A program made the position numbers and the translations under genes. The notes under the pieces were generated by a model. It saw only the letters and a program-made list of their open reading frames with translations, ran no database searches and was not told the origin of the DNA. This document shows, in pieces, positions 1 through 10,781 of a stretch of DNA of 64,000 bases. Location of the stretch: NCBI GenBank assembly GCA_033398695.1, contig CM065804.1:39075501-39139500 (forward strand), written 5' to 3'. How positions within the stretch are numbered: the stretch's first letter is position 1; each line of letters opens with the position of its first letter. This DNA comes from Orobanche coerulescens. Taxonomy: Eukaryota > Streptophyta > Magnoliopsida > Lamiales > Orobanchaceae.

Positions 1-25
1 GGCACACAAAGCGGTCAACTGTGCA

Positions 26-48
26 ATCTCGTCCTTATTAGACGAGAT
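26..48 (+). promoter_or_regulatory. AT-rich core framed by inverted repeat (putative RLG1 core promoter)
   Basis: ATCTCGTC (26-33) and its exact reverse complement GACGAGAT (41-48) flank the 7-bp CTTATTA. A pyrimidine-rich leader starts about 10 bp later. The position matches the TATA region of other LTRs in this window. Promoter function is inferred from position and composition only. Confidence 0.45.
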
Positions 49-662
49 CGGCCATTTTCTCCTTCATTTCACCTGCGAGAGAGAGAGAGGCCTAAGGGGG
101 GAGAACTACTCAAGCATTCTTCATTTGGGGGTCGATTTTCATCATCTTTCTTCGATTGTGAGGATCGGATAATCAATCTAACGCGTGTTCTAAGGATCTT
201 GGTACTTGAATCCCCAAAGGTAATATTTCTAGAACCCTATTTTCGATTAATTTGGGGGTTTTGGGTTTTTCTTCCGATTCGTTCCGTTTTGTTGGTGGAT
301 TCATGATGAATACGATTAATATTGTTAGTATCTTTAGTTTTTCCTACGGATTCATGGATATTTTGTGGATTTTTACGGAATCGAGAGGGTTTGGTTGTGG
401 TCCGCCCTCGTTGTTATTTTTGGTACGAATATACATGAATCGTAGGCGGGTTTCCGGGTGTATTCCATTTCCGTAATCGTCTAGAGTTGATTGTGATTGT
501 GTTATTCGAATCGTTAGGTTCATTTCCGCCGGTTCCTTGCGGTCGTGTTCAACTCTTCCTTTCCGTTCGTATGACCGTCTATTAACCGAGGCAAGTATCC
601 TTATGAACTTACGATCTTGACATAGTAGTTTTGTATGAGAAATTGTGTGTGTGTGTATGCTC

Positions 663-800
663 ACTACGGGTTAGATCCGACGGGGTCTCGGTAGGGCTCC
701 ACGAAGCTGTGGAACCGCGAGCTTGCTGTTAACCACTGTGGGTTAGATCCGACGGGGTCTCGGCAGGGATCCACGAAGCTGTGGGTCCGCGGTTAATTGT
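663..800 (+). repeat. 72-bp direct duplication in RLG1 LTR
   Basis: Two copies of a unit containing GTTAGATCCGACGGGGTCTC and a following CCACGAAGCTGTGG start about 72 bp apart. The same pair is in the 3' LTR at about 7440-7575. It lies in the transcribed part of the LTR. Confidence 0.75.
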
Positions 801-1362
801 GGTGCATTTTTACAAATGTGGTTTGATCATTGGCATTTCCGGAAATGAGTGTTTTGGAACTATGTTTTCTTGAATTGCATGCATTACTATATGTGTAAGA
901 TGTAAGTCGTTCATCTGGTTACTTGTACTAGCGTAATTGCTAACCCCTCTGGGGACCCGTTTTGGGGAAATTCGTTTTATGAATTTCAGGTCAGGTTCAT
1001 CGAGACGAGCGGGCGCTGGACCAGTATGCAGATGATGGCCGTGCGTGATGATTGTGCACGAGTGGTGTCTTGTTGTTTTCTATCTTTTACCTTTGTGGTC
1101 TTTAAACTAATAGAAGTACTCGAGTACTTAAGAACTTTTACTTGTCGGGATGGTATTGTTGTTTATTATGTTGTGATGGATATGGTGTCATGTTTGACCG
1201 GTTAAACCGGGTGAATTATTTTGTTGGGCGTCTTTATGACGAGGTATTTTTCTGTTGTCTCTGTGAGTCGATGAGTATGATGCTTGTTCAGCCTGGTGGG
1301 TCCCATGTAGGGATTCACGGCGCTGTAATATACCTCGGATATCCTGGGGGTGTTACAGAAAA

Positions 1363-1373
1363 TGGTATCAGAG
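1363..1373 (+). other. Primer-binding site, initiator tRNA-Met
   Basis: TGGTATCAGAG starts 5 bp after the LTR end and is complementary to the 3' end of plant initiator tRNA-Met, the usual primer of this group. Confidence 0.9.
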
Positions 1374-1595
1374 ATCTAGGTTTATGGATACCTAGGCTTG
1401 TCGGTTTATTGGGTCTTGTTGTGTTTTGTTTTGCACATCATCGTCACGCTGCCATGATTCCGGTACTACCAGTGTCCGTAAGTTTTCCTTCCTCTGTTCA
1501 TTATTTCCTTGTATCGTACCTTTGATTCTCGACTTGTGATTGTTCTTTTCTCGTACTTACCCTCGTATGGCTTTTGCTACTTATTTAACTCCAGT

Positions 1596-2800
1596 ATGGA
1601 TGCTGGAAGAGGTCGTGGTCGCGGTCGTGGTCGTGGATGCGGCCGGGACGTGGGGCGCCGGTGGGGCGGCCACGTCGCGATCTTCGGGAGCCGGCGACCG
1701 GCGACCGTCATAGCCATGCTTCTTCTCAGAGCGTGCCGACCTCGGTATTGCGGCCGTTATGCAGCAAATGGTGAACCAAATGGCGGCAATAGCTCGGGCG
1801 GTTCGAACCCGGATCGTGCCCACGCTAATCGGGCGGAGCGGATCGATGGCTCCAAGATGTTATCAAGATGCATCCTCCTCGGTTTTCGGGAGCTTCAGAC
1901 CCGATTGGGCGGGAAGGGTGGATCAAGGAGATATCTAAGGTCTTCGTTGCCACTAAGCTCCCGAGGACCGTAAAGTCCCTATTGCTCAATACTTTCTCAT
2001 AGGGGACGCTACTGACCGGTGGGAGGTGTTGGGCCCAAAGACCATCTTTGCCGTGGTGAGTTTCAAGAGTTGATGGAGACTGAATATTTCCCGTGGCCAG
2101 TCAGACAGGCTCGGGTACATGCTTTTTATGATGCTCAACCGCGGGATATCCCCGTATCTCAAGCTATTGCTGATTTTAACAAGGAGTTGGGTTATGTGAA
2201 GACCCAAGTTGTCGAGCAGAGTGACAAAATTTTCCATTTCTCCAGACGGATGAAGTTGCCGATTCAGGACTATATGTCGGAGCTTGTATGCACTACCTTG
2301 AAGGATTAACAGAGTAGGGCCCTTGCTTATGATATGTCTGTGACGGCGAGTGAGGCGGCCCGCGAGAGCAAGAAACAGAAGTCCGCCGGGAATTTTTCGG
2401 GCCACAAAGGTGGGGGTCAGCAGAAATTTCAGTCTGCTAACTTTTCCGCTGGTGGTGGCCCAGCTCGATCTACTGGGTTTCCCCGTAGGGCTGCCAGTGC
2501 CCCTTCTCGAGAGGTGAAATGCTTTAACTGTGGCCAGCAGGGCCACATCAGTCGTATTTGTCCGAACCCTTTGCTCACGTGTAATCAGTGTGGCCAGTCG
2601 GGTCACAAGGCTACTTTCTGTGCTGAGAGGGAGAAAATACTTGGTGCCCGGGCTTCCATTCCAGCGCCTAGGGAACCAAGTGTGAATCAGGGATCGTTTG
2701 CTCCTCAATCTCCGCCGAGTGCTAGTCGGGGGAGAGGTCGGGGTCAGCCCTCTAAGGGGGGAGCTTCCAGTGTCGGCTCAGCCCACCCGCGTGTCTATGA
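1596..2800 (+). pseudogene. RLG1 gag (decayed)
   Basis: Structural polyprotein of the retroelement particle. The first in-context ATG (1596) opens a Gly-Arg-rich N-terminus (GRGRGRGRG). A frameshift follows before the capsid-like retrotransposon gag domain, seen at 2019-2309 (FQELMETEYFPWP onwards). A TAA at 2307-2309 replaces the Tyr codon found at the same place in RLG2. The frame then runs on through two CCHC knuckles, CFNCGQQGHISRIC and CNQCGQSGHKATFC, near 2520-2625. The 1358-1595 stretch is a non-coding leader after the PBS. Product inactive as it stands. Confidence 0.85.
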
Positions 2801-4716
2801 GATGCGGAGAGCCGATGACCCAGCGGCTACCGTGGCGACAGGTACCGTTTATATTCTTTCTCATCCTGTCAGTGTGCTTTTCGATTCCGGTGCTACGCAT
2901 TCGTTCATATCTCTGGATTGTGTGCGCCGTTTGAGTCTCGACCGTTTGACGCCTTGTGAGCCCTTCATCGTTAAGCTTCCTAGCGGTGATAGGATCGTTG
3001 GTGATCAGGAGGTTCGAGACTGTTCTGTGTTTATTTGTGAGAGGGCTTGGCCCTCTAATCTTATTGTTGTGGGTATTGAGGGTGAGGACTTAATTCTCGG
3101 GGATGATTGGCTCGAGCGGCATGGTGCAATCATGAACTACCGCACGAGAATCATCACCATGTTAGCCGATGATGGCACCGAGCACTCTTTCGCCGGGCGA
3201 AAGAGGGGGAACCAGAAATTCGTTATTAACGCCTTGAAGGCGATGAGACTCCTGCGAAAGGGGTGTACCGGCTATTGGTGCTACGCCTTGAAGGCGGAGA
3301 GTGGTGGAGTCGAGCTTTCGTCGATTCCAATCGTTAATGAGTTTCCTGATGTTTTTCCTAACGAGTTACCGGGATTGCCACCAGATCGTGAGGTCGAGTT
3401 CGCTATAGAGTTAGAGCCAGGTGCGGCTCCTATTTCGAAGGCGCCCTATCGCATGGCACCTTCAGAGATGTCCGAGTTGAAGAAGTAGTTGAGTGAGCTT
3501 CTTGAGTCGGGGTATGTTCGACCGAGCGCCTCGCCTTGGGGCGCACCGGTCCTGTTTGTGCGGAAGAAGGATGGTTCACTACGTTTGTGTATCGACTATC
3601 GCGAACTAAACAAAGTGACCATCAAAAACAAGTATCCTTTGCCGAGAATTGACGACTTATTCGACCAGTTGCAGGGAGCTGCGGTATTCTCGAAGATTGA
3701 TTTGAAATCGGGGTACTATCAGCTCCGGGTGAGAGAGTCCGATGTGCCGAAGACAGTTTTTCGGACGAGATACGGACATTATGAGTTTGTAGTTATACCT
3801 TTCGGGTTAACTAATGCGCCGGCGGTGTTCATGCAGTTGATGAACAAAGTCTTTATCGAGTATTTGGATAAGTGTGTCGTCGTCTTCATTGACGATATTC
3901 TTATTTATTCGAGGAACGAGGAAGAGCATGCCCATCATTTGCGGATAGTGTTAGACATTTTGAGGGCCGAGCAACTCTATGCGAAGTTCTCGAAATGTAA
4001 GTTCTGGCTGATGGAAGTGATGTTTTTGGGTCACGTGATTTCAGCCGAGGGGGTTCGTATAGATCCGCAGAAGATCGAGGCGGTATTGGATTGGGCACCG
4101 CCCAAAAACGTGAGAGAGCTCCGTAGTTTCTTGGGTTTGGCTGGCTACTACCGTAGGTTCGTCGAGGGTTTCTCGAAACTGGCTCGACCACTTACACAGT
4201 TGCTCCAGAAATCCGAGAAGTTCGTCTGGAATGACGAGAGGCAGTCCAGTTTTGAGGAGCTGAAGAAGCGTTTGACTTCAGCTCCGGTTTTGGTGTTGCC
4301 ATGTGGCAACGAGGGATTCGCCGTTTATAGCGATGCTTCGGGTCAGGGTCTTGGGTGCGTATTAATGCAGCACGGCAAGACCATTGCCTTTGCGTCGAGA
4401 CAGTTGAGGCCGTATGAGCTTAACTACCCTACCCATGATTTGGAGTTAGCGGCAGTCGTATTCGCGCTCAAGATTTGGCGTCACTATCTTTTCGGCTCTG
4501 CAAGTCAGATTTTTACCGATCATAAAAGTCTGAAATACATATTTACTCAGCGGGAGTTGAATATGAGGCAGAGGAGGTGGTTAACTGATTAAGGATTATG
4601 ACCTCGAAATCCTTTATCATCTGGGCAAGGCGAACGTCGTGGCCGACGCTTTGAGTCGGAAACCGATTTCATTGCGATCGCTTGAGATCCTTACGTCTTA
4701 GTCCGAGCTTCGGCGA
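2801..4716 (+). pseudogene. RLG1 pol: protease, reverse transcriptase, RNase H (decayed)
   Basis: An aspartic protease active site, DSGATHSF, lies near 2884. The RT palm follows, with FGLTNAP near 3800 and the catalytic FIDDILIYS near 3885. RNase H contains [11 protein letters not shown] (near 4330) and [14 protein letters not shown]. One in-frame TAG at 3486-3488, between protease and RT, corresponds to a CAG codon in RLG2. A second break near 4585-4592 comes from a small indel relative to RLG2 in the RNase H to integrase linker. The enzymes would mature the polyprotein and copy the RNA inside the particle. Confidence 0.88.
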
Positions 4717-6223
4717 GCTTTAATCGAGTTAGATGTTGAGGTTCTGTTGCCGGGAACTGTCGGGCAATTTCGTGCTTTGGAAATTTCGTCGTCTTTGATC
4801 GATGAGAGTAAGCTGAAGCAGTCAGAGGACCCGATGATTACTCAAATCCGAGAGAACGTTCTTAAAGGAAAGTCTCCTGGATTTGTGATTCACGAAGATG
4901 GCATTTTGAGGTTTCGGGGTCGGCTTTGTGTGCCGAACGACTCAGAATTGAGACAGAGTATTTTGCGGGAGGCCCATGCTACACCTTACTCCGTTCATCC
5001 TGGCTCGAGTAAGATGTACAAGGACTTGAGAAGGAACTTCTGGTGGAATGACATGAAGGAGGAGGTCGCGCAGTTTGTAGCAAGGTGTTTGACTTGCCAG
5101 CAAGTCAAAATCGAGCATCGACCGGGCCATTGGCTTTTGCGATCACTTCCGCTCCGAATGAAAATGGGAAGATATATCGATGGATTTCATTACGAGTCTG
5201 CCGAGATCGAGGTCGGGCATGAATATGGTATGGGTGATTGTCGATCGTCTGACCAAGTCGGCACATTTTCTGGGCATCAAGGACACTTGGGGCCCGGAGA
5301 AGTTAGCTCGTGTGTTTATCGCGCAGATCGTGAGACTTCATGGTACCCCGAAGTTTATTGTTTCGGATCGTGATGGCCGTTTTGTCTCGCACTTCTGGCA
5401 GGCGGTGCATAATGCGTTGGGTACCCGGTTGCGTTTGAGTACCTCTTTTCATCTCCAGTCAGATGGATAGTCGGAACGCACTATCCAGACGTTCGAGGAC
5501 TTGTTGCGTGCCTGTGCTCTCGATTGGAGTAGTAACTGGGAGGAACATTTGCCATTAATCGAATTCACGTATAACAATAGTTGGCACGCGTCGATTCGGA
5601 TGGCACCGTACGAGGCACTTTATGGGCGGCGATGTCGATCACCGATTTGCTGGAATGAGGCGTCCGATTTGGTCGGGACCGAGCCGGATGTCGTTTTAGA
5701 GACGAGGCGGAAGATAGAATTAATTCGGGAACGGATGTTGACTGCCCAGAGTCGACAGAAGTCGTATGCCGACGTCCGTCGTCGACCTTTGGAATTCGAG
5801 GTGGGAAACCACGTTTTGCTAAAGGTGTCGCCGACGAAGGGAGTTTTTCGTTTCGGGAAGAAAGGGAAATTGAGTCCGAGATTTATCGGCCCCTTTGAGA
5901 TCCTCGAGCGAGTCGGTGGGTTGGCATACCGTTTGGCGTTACCTCCGGCCTTGAGTCATGTTCATAGCGTTTTTCATGTTTCCCAGCTGAGGAAATATGT
6001 CCCGGATCCTAGTCACGTCATCGATTATGGTGAGATTGATATCGCTGAAGATATTACTTTTGAGGAGCGTCCTCTGAAGATTTTGGAGCATCGTGAGAAA
6101 CGATTGAGGCATAAGACCATACCTTTGGTCAAAGTGCAGTGGTCGAGACACGGTGTCGAGGAAGCAACTTGGGAAACCGAGGATAGCATGCGTGCTAGAT
6201 ACCCTGAGTTGTTTGTTTCTTAA
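4717..6223 (+). pseudogene. RLG1 pol: integrase with chromodomain-like C-terminus (decayed)
   Basis: The HHCC zinc-binding part ends in CLTCQQVK (near 5090). The catalytic core has DFITSLPRSRSG and SDRDGRF, with stops and a frameshift: the frame changes between 5100 and 5200, and a TAG at 5468-5470 replaces a Gln codon seen in RLG2. A GPF/Y-type module (FIGPFEILERVG) is followed by a chromodomain-like tail (VQWSRHGVEEATWETE). In chromoviruses this tail directs insertion to particular chromatin. The frame ends with TAA at 6221-6223, 35 bp before the LTR. Confidence 0.87.
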
Positions 6224-6246
6224 GTTTCGGGACGAAACTTATTTTT

Positions 6247-6258
6247 AGAGGGGTAGAA
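6247..6258 (+). other. RLG1 polypurine tract
   Basis: AGAGGGGTAGAA directly abuts the TGTAATATCC start of the 3' LTR, as expected for the plus-strand primer. Confidence 0.85.
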
Positions 6259-6501
6259 TGTAATATCCGCATTTTTCTTTCCCTTGTATTTTTATTTTTG
6301 TGTATTTCTCGATCATGGTGACCCTCGTGTACCTTTCGGTATACTTCACAACCGTTGAACCGTATTCTCGTTATTGTTGTGTGGAACCGCTGCTTTGGGT
6401 TGCCGTGGATCTATTTCGTGTTATTGGTTCCCAAATATTGATTCCTATCGCTTTTATTCTCTTCCGGATCATTTTTATCATTTTGGGACCCAAAGGGGTG
6501 T

Positions 6502-6781
6502 GGGCCGCGGACAAGATGTGTGCGCCAAGGCACACAAATTTCTCCAATTGTTGGTCGAGCGATTCAGACGTGTGCCGCAAAGACACCCATCCGGTGCCGC
6601 GCACGCAGCCGAGCCAAAGGCCGCGGCACACCCGTCCGGCCGCGGCACACTCGTATGTCATCTGCGACCAAAACCCGATCAGATCGGTGCCGCGCACACC
6701 AGCCGTGGCCGCGCACACTGTCGAAACCTGGGAGTAATTTTTCGGCCTGTGCCGCGGCACACTTCGGCTGTGCCGTGGCAC
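6502..6781 (+). repeat. U3 array of GTGCCGCGGCAC-type palindromes
   Basis: About ten full or partial copies of a 12-bp palindrome start near 6502, 6521, 6572, 6594, 6618, 6637, 6687, 6706, 6749 and 6770. The best copies are 6749-6760 (perfect) and 6770-6781 (one change). In-group steps are 19-24 bp and the gaps between groups are 43-51 bp. The array ends about 20 bp before the putative core promoter. A regulatory role is inferred. Confidence 0.7.
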
Positions 6782-6801
6782 ACAAAGCGGTCAACTGTGC
6801 A

Positions 6802-6824
6802 ATCTCGTCCTTATTAGACGAGAT
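6802..6824 (+). promoter_or_regulatory. Inverted-repeat-framed core promoter, RLG1 3' LTR
   Basis: ATCTCGTC (6802-6809), CTTATTA, then GACGAGAT (6817-6824): the same structure as at 26-48 of the 5' LTR. Confidence 0.45.
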
Positions 6825-8133
6825 CGGCCATTTTCTCCTTCATTTCACCTGCGCGAGAGAGAGAGGCCTAAGGGGGGAGAACTACTCAAGCATTCTTCAT
6901 TTGGGGGTCGATTTTCATCATCTTTCTTCGGTTGTGAGGATCGGATAATCAATCTAACGCGTGTTCTACGGATCTTGGTACTTGAATCCCCAAAGGTAAT
7001 ATTTCTAGAACCCTATTTTCGATTAAGTTGGGGGTTTTGGGTTTTTCTTCCGATTCGTTCCGTTTTGTTGGTGGATTCATGATGAATACGATTAATATTG
7101 TTAGTATCTTTAGTTTTTCCTACGGATTCATGGATATTTTGTGGATTTTTACGGAATCGAGAGGGTTTGGTTGTGGTCCGCCCTCGTTGTTATTTTTGGT
7201 ACGAATATACATGAATCGTAGGCGGGTTTCCGGGTGTATTCTATTTCCGTAATCGTCTAGAGTTGGTTGTGATTGTGTTATTCGAATCGTTAGGTTCATT
7301 TCCGCCGGTTCCTTGCGGTCGTGTTCAACTCTTCCTTTCCGTTCGTATCACCGTCTATTAACCGAGGCAAGTATCCTTATGAACTTACGATCTTGACATA
7401 GTAGTTTTGTATGAGAAATTGTGTGTGTGTGTATGCTCACTACAGGTTAGATCCGACGGGGTCTCGGTAGGGCTCCACGAAGCTGTGGGACCGCGAGCTT
7501 GCTTTTAACCACTGTGGGTTAGATCCGATGGGGTCTCGGCAGGGATCCACGAAGCTGTGGGTCCGCGGTTAATTGTGGTGCATTTTTACAAATGTGGTTT
7601 GATCATTGGCATTTCCGGAAATGAGTGTTTTGGAACTATGTTTTCTTGAATTGCATGCATTACTATATGTGTAAGATGTAAGTCGTTCATCTGGTTACTT
7701 GTACTAGCGTAATTGCTAACCCCTCTGGGGACTCGTTTTGGGGAAATTCGTTTTATGAATTTCAGGTCAGGTTCATCGAGACGAGCGGGCGCTGGACCAG
7801 TATGCGGATGATGGCCGTGCGTGATGATTGTGCACGAGTGGTGTCTTGTTGTTTTCTATCTTTTACCTTTGTGGTCTTTAAACTAATAGAAGTAGTCGAG
7901 TACTTAAGAACTTTTACTTGTCGGGATGGTATTGTTGTTTATTATGTTGTGATGGATATGGTGTCATGTTTGACCGGTTAAACCGGGTGAATTATTTTGT
8001 TGGGCGTCTTTATGACGAGGTATTTTTCTGTTGTCTCTGTGAGTCGATGAGTATGATGCTTGTTCAGCCTGGTGGGTCCCATGTAAGGATTCACGGCGCT
8101 GTAATATACCTCGGATATCCTGGGGGTGTTACA

Positions 8134-8875
8134 TGTCTGACTGGATGCACATGGTTGAGCAGCAATTGACTATACTGGTTGATGCTGGCAAAAAAGTGGT
8201 AGGAAGTAAGCAGGGGGAAGTAAGAGAAGTATCAGATCAAGTACAGGTTCAGGAGCTCAGATCGAAGAAGAGGCAAGATATCCTCAGAATTGAAGCTAGG
8301 ACATCAAGCCAAAAGAGGAAGGAAGTCGCTAATCCTGAGCAGACTGAAGATCAACCTACAAATAAGAAGAGGAGAACAAGGCAAGGAGAAGAGCCAAAGC
8401 TCGAATGGGAAGGCAAACTAATGTGGTATGTTGAAGAAATTCTGCCTTCAGAATTTATGACTAGTTGGATAGAGGCCAGGAAGGAGTTCACAGAGAAGTA
8501 TTATCTATGGGAAATACTCGAGGACAGAGAAAGCTCCCCCCAACAGTCATTCATCAACTACATGGAGACCAGATGGCTTACTCTTTGGAAGATCACCCTT
8601 AAAATGCAGCCAAATGGGATGTTTATCTTATGATCCCTCCATTTAGAGTAGAAGAAGTGCCTACCCATTTGGACAATGAATTGGATGAGCTAATCCTACA
8701 GAAAGAAATTAGAGCTCTCTGTGAGAAAAATAAATTCTCAACCACAGACGAGCAAGAGTTCGCCTCCCAGAGCATCAAAAGGAAATATGGTATGGCACCT
8801 GTCTGTAAGAGGCCTATTGGAGATAAGTTATTTAGGCCTCCTAAGCAAACTGTCCGAAGAGGCAGAGGCAGATAG
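8134..8875 (+). pseudogene. RLC1 accessory ORF, C-terminal part (interrupted)
   Basis: This is the 3' quarter of the post-pol ORF found whole in RLC3 (46702-49731). Shared features are a basic NLS-like KKRRTRQG stretch, a Trp-rich block (EWEGKLMWYVEE, EKYYLWEILED, SPQQSFINYME) and an RG-rich end. A 1-bp deletion near 8600 relative to RLC3 shifts the frame, so the block splits into 8134-8633 and 8630-8875. The N-terminal part was separated by the RLG1 insertion. Function unknown. Confidence 0.75.
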
Positions 8876-9101
8876 GATTTTCTTTGTAATTTTTTATTTT
8901 TGATGTACTTGTAATTTTTTCTGTATTTGTTTGTTCATTCGAAAGCTAATGTACTTGTAAACAAACTCGGAAAAATTATATAAACAGTCATTTGAATGAC
9001 AACCTCTAGTTGTCTCAAAACAAGACTGATTTTAGTTTGTGTCTTGCACTTATGTGCAGACCTGTTATTCATTTGAATAATTGCTTAAGTTTTGCCATCA
9101 T

Positions 9102-9117
9102 CAAAATAGGGGGAATT
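9102..9117 (+). other. RLC1 polypurine tract
   Basis: AAAATAGGGGGAATT immediately precedes the LTR start TGTTAGTAAT at 9118. It is identical in form to the tract at 49937-49951. The preceding 8876-9101 is 3' UTR with no gene. Confidence 0.8.
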
Positions 9118-10183
9118 TGTTAGTAATACTTGTTAGATTTTCATGATGTCATCATTGTATTTGTTTATTCAAATGTATGTTTCTTACTTGGCAAATGTAA
9201 GGAAGAACCAGATGAATATCTTCTATAGGCCAAATTGTGTTAAGTTAGATACTTGGCATAATGTAAGGAAGAACCAAATGAGTATCTTATATAGGCCATA
9301 TAAGTTAGGTTTTAGAAATCGGCTAAGTACAAATCACAAATAAGCATCTATTAGTCGAGTCTTGGTCAACTCAAATGTTTGGAAAAGGTTGACCACAGAC
9401 GAGCTATATCAGGCAACCCTTATCAGAGAAGTTCTGGTCAACAATTTAATAAGCGAAGTTGGACCAGACTGTAGTCAAGGAGAAAAGTCAAGTCATCTGA
9501 AGTTTGACCATCAGATCAGTCAAGTTCAATCAGGTCAGAAGACTTCAGACAAGTCGGCACATCAGAGAAGTCGACATCAGAAAAGACTGCACATCAGACA
9601 GTTTGACCACAGACAGATCAATTAAGTGATCAGCCAAATACTCCAGTCCATGTCAGCATGCGTTGAATAGTCAATATTTATGCAAAGTCACATGCGGGCG
9701 ATAAAGGACAAATTGGAGAGATTCCCGGAAAGGGAATGAATTAAGTAATTCATCTAGACCCACCACTGGAGACTTTAATCTTATTATATTCAAAAGATTC
9801 GGCGCCATCACATGGAAGTCTTCACAACGGTCAAAAATAGATTAAAATAATAGACTCCAGCCTTGCAACGTTCAGAAGGAAATATAAAGAAGTCTATTTC
9901 TCCAACGGACCGATTTGTTACATATTTGCAATGGCTATGAATAAAAGCTCAAAGGATCGACACCTATATATATCTGAAGATTTCAAAGAGCAAAACACGG
10001 AATGGTGCGAACTATACTTTCAAGTGATCAAAGAAATCTAAGCAATCAAAAATATATAGCATCGTGAAGAGCAGTATTCTCATTTATATACGAAGAAAGA
10101 TCTTAGTTGGAGAAGACAAAACACTCTTATCTTAAAACCTGAGTAAGGGGTACTTCACTCATTGAAGTTTCGCGACTGATAGG
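9118..10183 (+). repeat. RLC1 3' LTR, first part
   Basis: Aligns with 49952-50896 of the RLC3 3' LTR, diverged, with extra local duplications such as the repeated AAGGAAGAACCA block at 9198 and 9264. It ends at ATAGG (10179-10183), the left copy of the RLX-LOG target duplication. Confidence 0.85.
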
Positions 10184-10561
10184 TGATAAGTGTCAGTTTT
10201 ATACACTTATCCATGGTTTGTATCGATAAAATTCAACCATAATTGAGCTAGTCTACTCGTTTTTTGCTATTAATTAATTAGTTTTTAATAATTTTATTTT
10301 TATCGGATGATGATCGGATTAAATAACTGATTTACTCAAGAAATAACATGTTTATTAAATATTCTATTTTTTGAATTTTGATATATTCATGTTGTAGGGC
10401 TTTCCCAGATGAATTCGGCAGTCATTCCAGATTCAAAATCAGAGTTATATATCGAAAGTTATCATCCGAAGAAGATCTGGGGCAATAACGCAAAGTCTGA
10501 GAAATTCTGGACTGAAAACATAACTCTCAAAGCAACCAGTGAGCAAATTGACGAAGCCAAG

Positions 10562-10639
10562 TTACGGCCGTAACTACTGGATGTTACGGCCGTAAGTCAT
10601 CCAAGTTACGGCCGTAACTCCTTAATGTTACGGCCGTAA
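10562..10639 (+). repeat. Four TTACGGCCGTAA palindromes at exact 22-bp pitch
   Basis: Perfect 12-bp palindromes begin at 10562, 10584, 10606 and 10628, each step exactly 22 bp (about two helical turns). They end 128 bp before the TATA box. The same palindrome forms the array in the unrelated RLG2 LTR. Confidence 0.9.
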
Positions 10640-10761
10640 CTCTTGACAGATTGTTATGATTTGTCTAATTTTTTATACTTTTGTGTATTATTGAGGGGAT
10701 GGCTGGCATTGATCCGATCTAATGTAATAATGCTGGAGTTTTGGAGCTATTAGATGACTTT

Positions 10762-10781
10762 AGGTGTATAAATAGACACCT
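10762..10781 (+). promoter_or_regulatory. TATA box of RLX-LOG LTR, framed by inverted repeat
   Basis: TATAAATAG at 10767-10775 lies between AGGTG (10762-10766) and CACCT (10777-10781). It matches the plant TATA consensus and is the likely start of the genomic transcript. The 3' LTR copy retains TATAAATAG but has lost the right arm of the repeat. Confidence 0.6.

Larger units (their letters stand above)
1..1357 (+). repeat. RLG1 5' LTR, truncated by window edge
   Basis: Near-identical to 6777-8133 and ends in TGTTACA just before a tRNA-Met PBS. It holds the promoter-proximal end of U3, then R and U5; the palindrome-rich part of U3 is outside the window. Short ORFs inside it (for example 252-476 and 1142-1525) recur as the same non-coding LTR sequence at 7028-7252 and 7918-8169, so they are not genes. 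Confidence 0.93.
1..8133 (+). mobile_element. RLG1: Tekay/Del-like Ty3-gypsy LTR retrotransposon, 5' end cut by window
   Basis: Window base 1 aligns with base 6777 of the complete 3' LTR, so about 518 bp of the 5' LTR lie outside. In order I see 5' LTR, tRNA-Met PBS, gag with two CCHC knuckles, protease, RT, RNase H, integrase with a chromodomain-like tail, purine tract and 3' LTR. The PR-RT-RH-IN order and the C-terminal chromodomain place it among gypsy chromoviruses, most like Tekay/Del. It interrupts a Sirevirus accessory ORF: the sequence resuming at 8134 matches the uninterrupted copy near 48984. The 5-bp duplication would be TGTCT (8134-8138), but its partner is outside the window. Confidence 0.93.
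6259..8133 (+). repeat. RLG1 3' LTR (1875 bp)
   Basis: Starts TGTAATATCC and ends TGTTACA. Positions 6777-8133 match 1-1357 with few differences, indicating a fairly recent insertion. U3 holds the GTGCCGCGGCAC-type array and an inverted-repeat-framed core promoter. Confidence 0.93.
8134..10183 (+). mobile_element. RLC1 segment A: Sirevirus-like copia, accessory ORF end to 3' LTR
   Basis: Homologous and colinear with 48984-50900 of RLC3: end of the accessory ORF, 3' UTR, purine tract and first part of the 3' LTR. It is cut on the left by RLG1 and on the right by RLX-LOG. The rest of the same LTR continues at 17676-17940 and 27327-27513. The gag-pol part of RLC1 is predicted to lie left of the window. 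Confidence 0.88.

Noticed and set aside
252..476. 74-aa ORF repeated at 7028-7252
   Set aside because: It is LTR sequence present at the same LTR position twice; no motif and no independent conservation.
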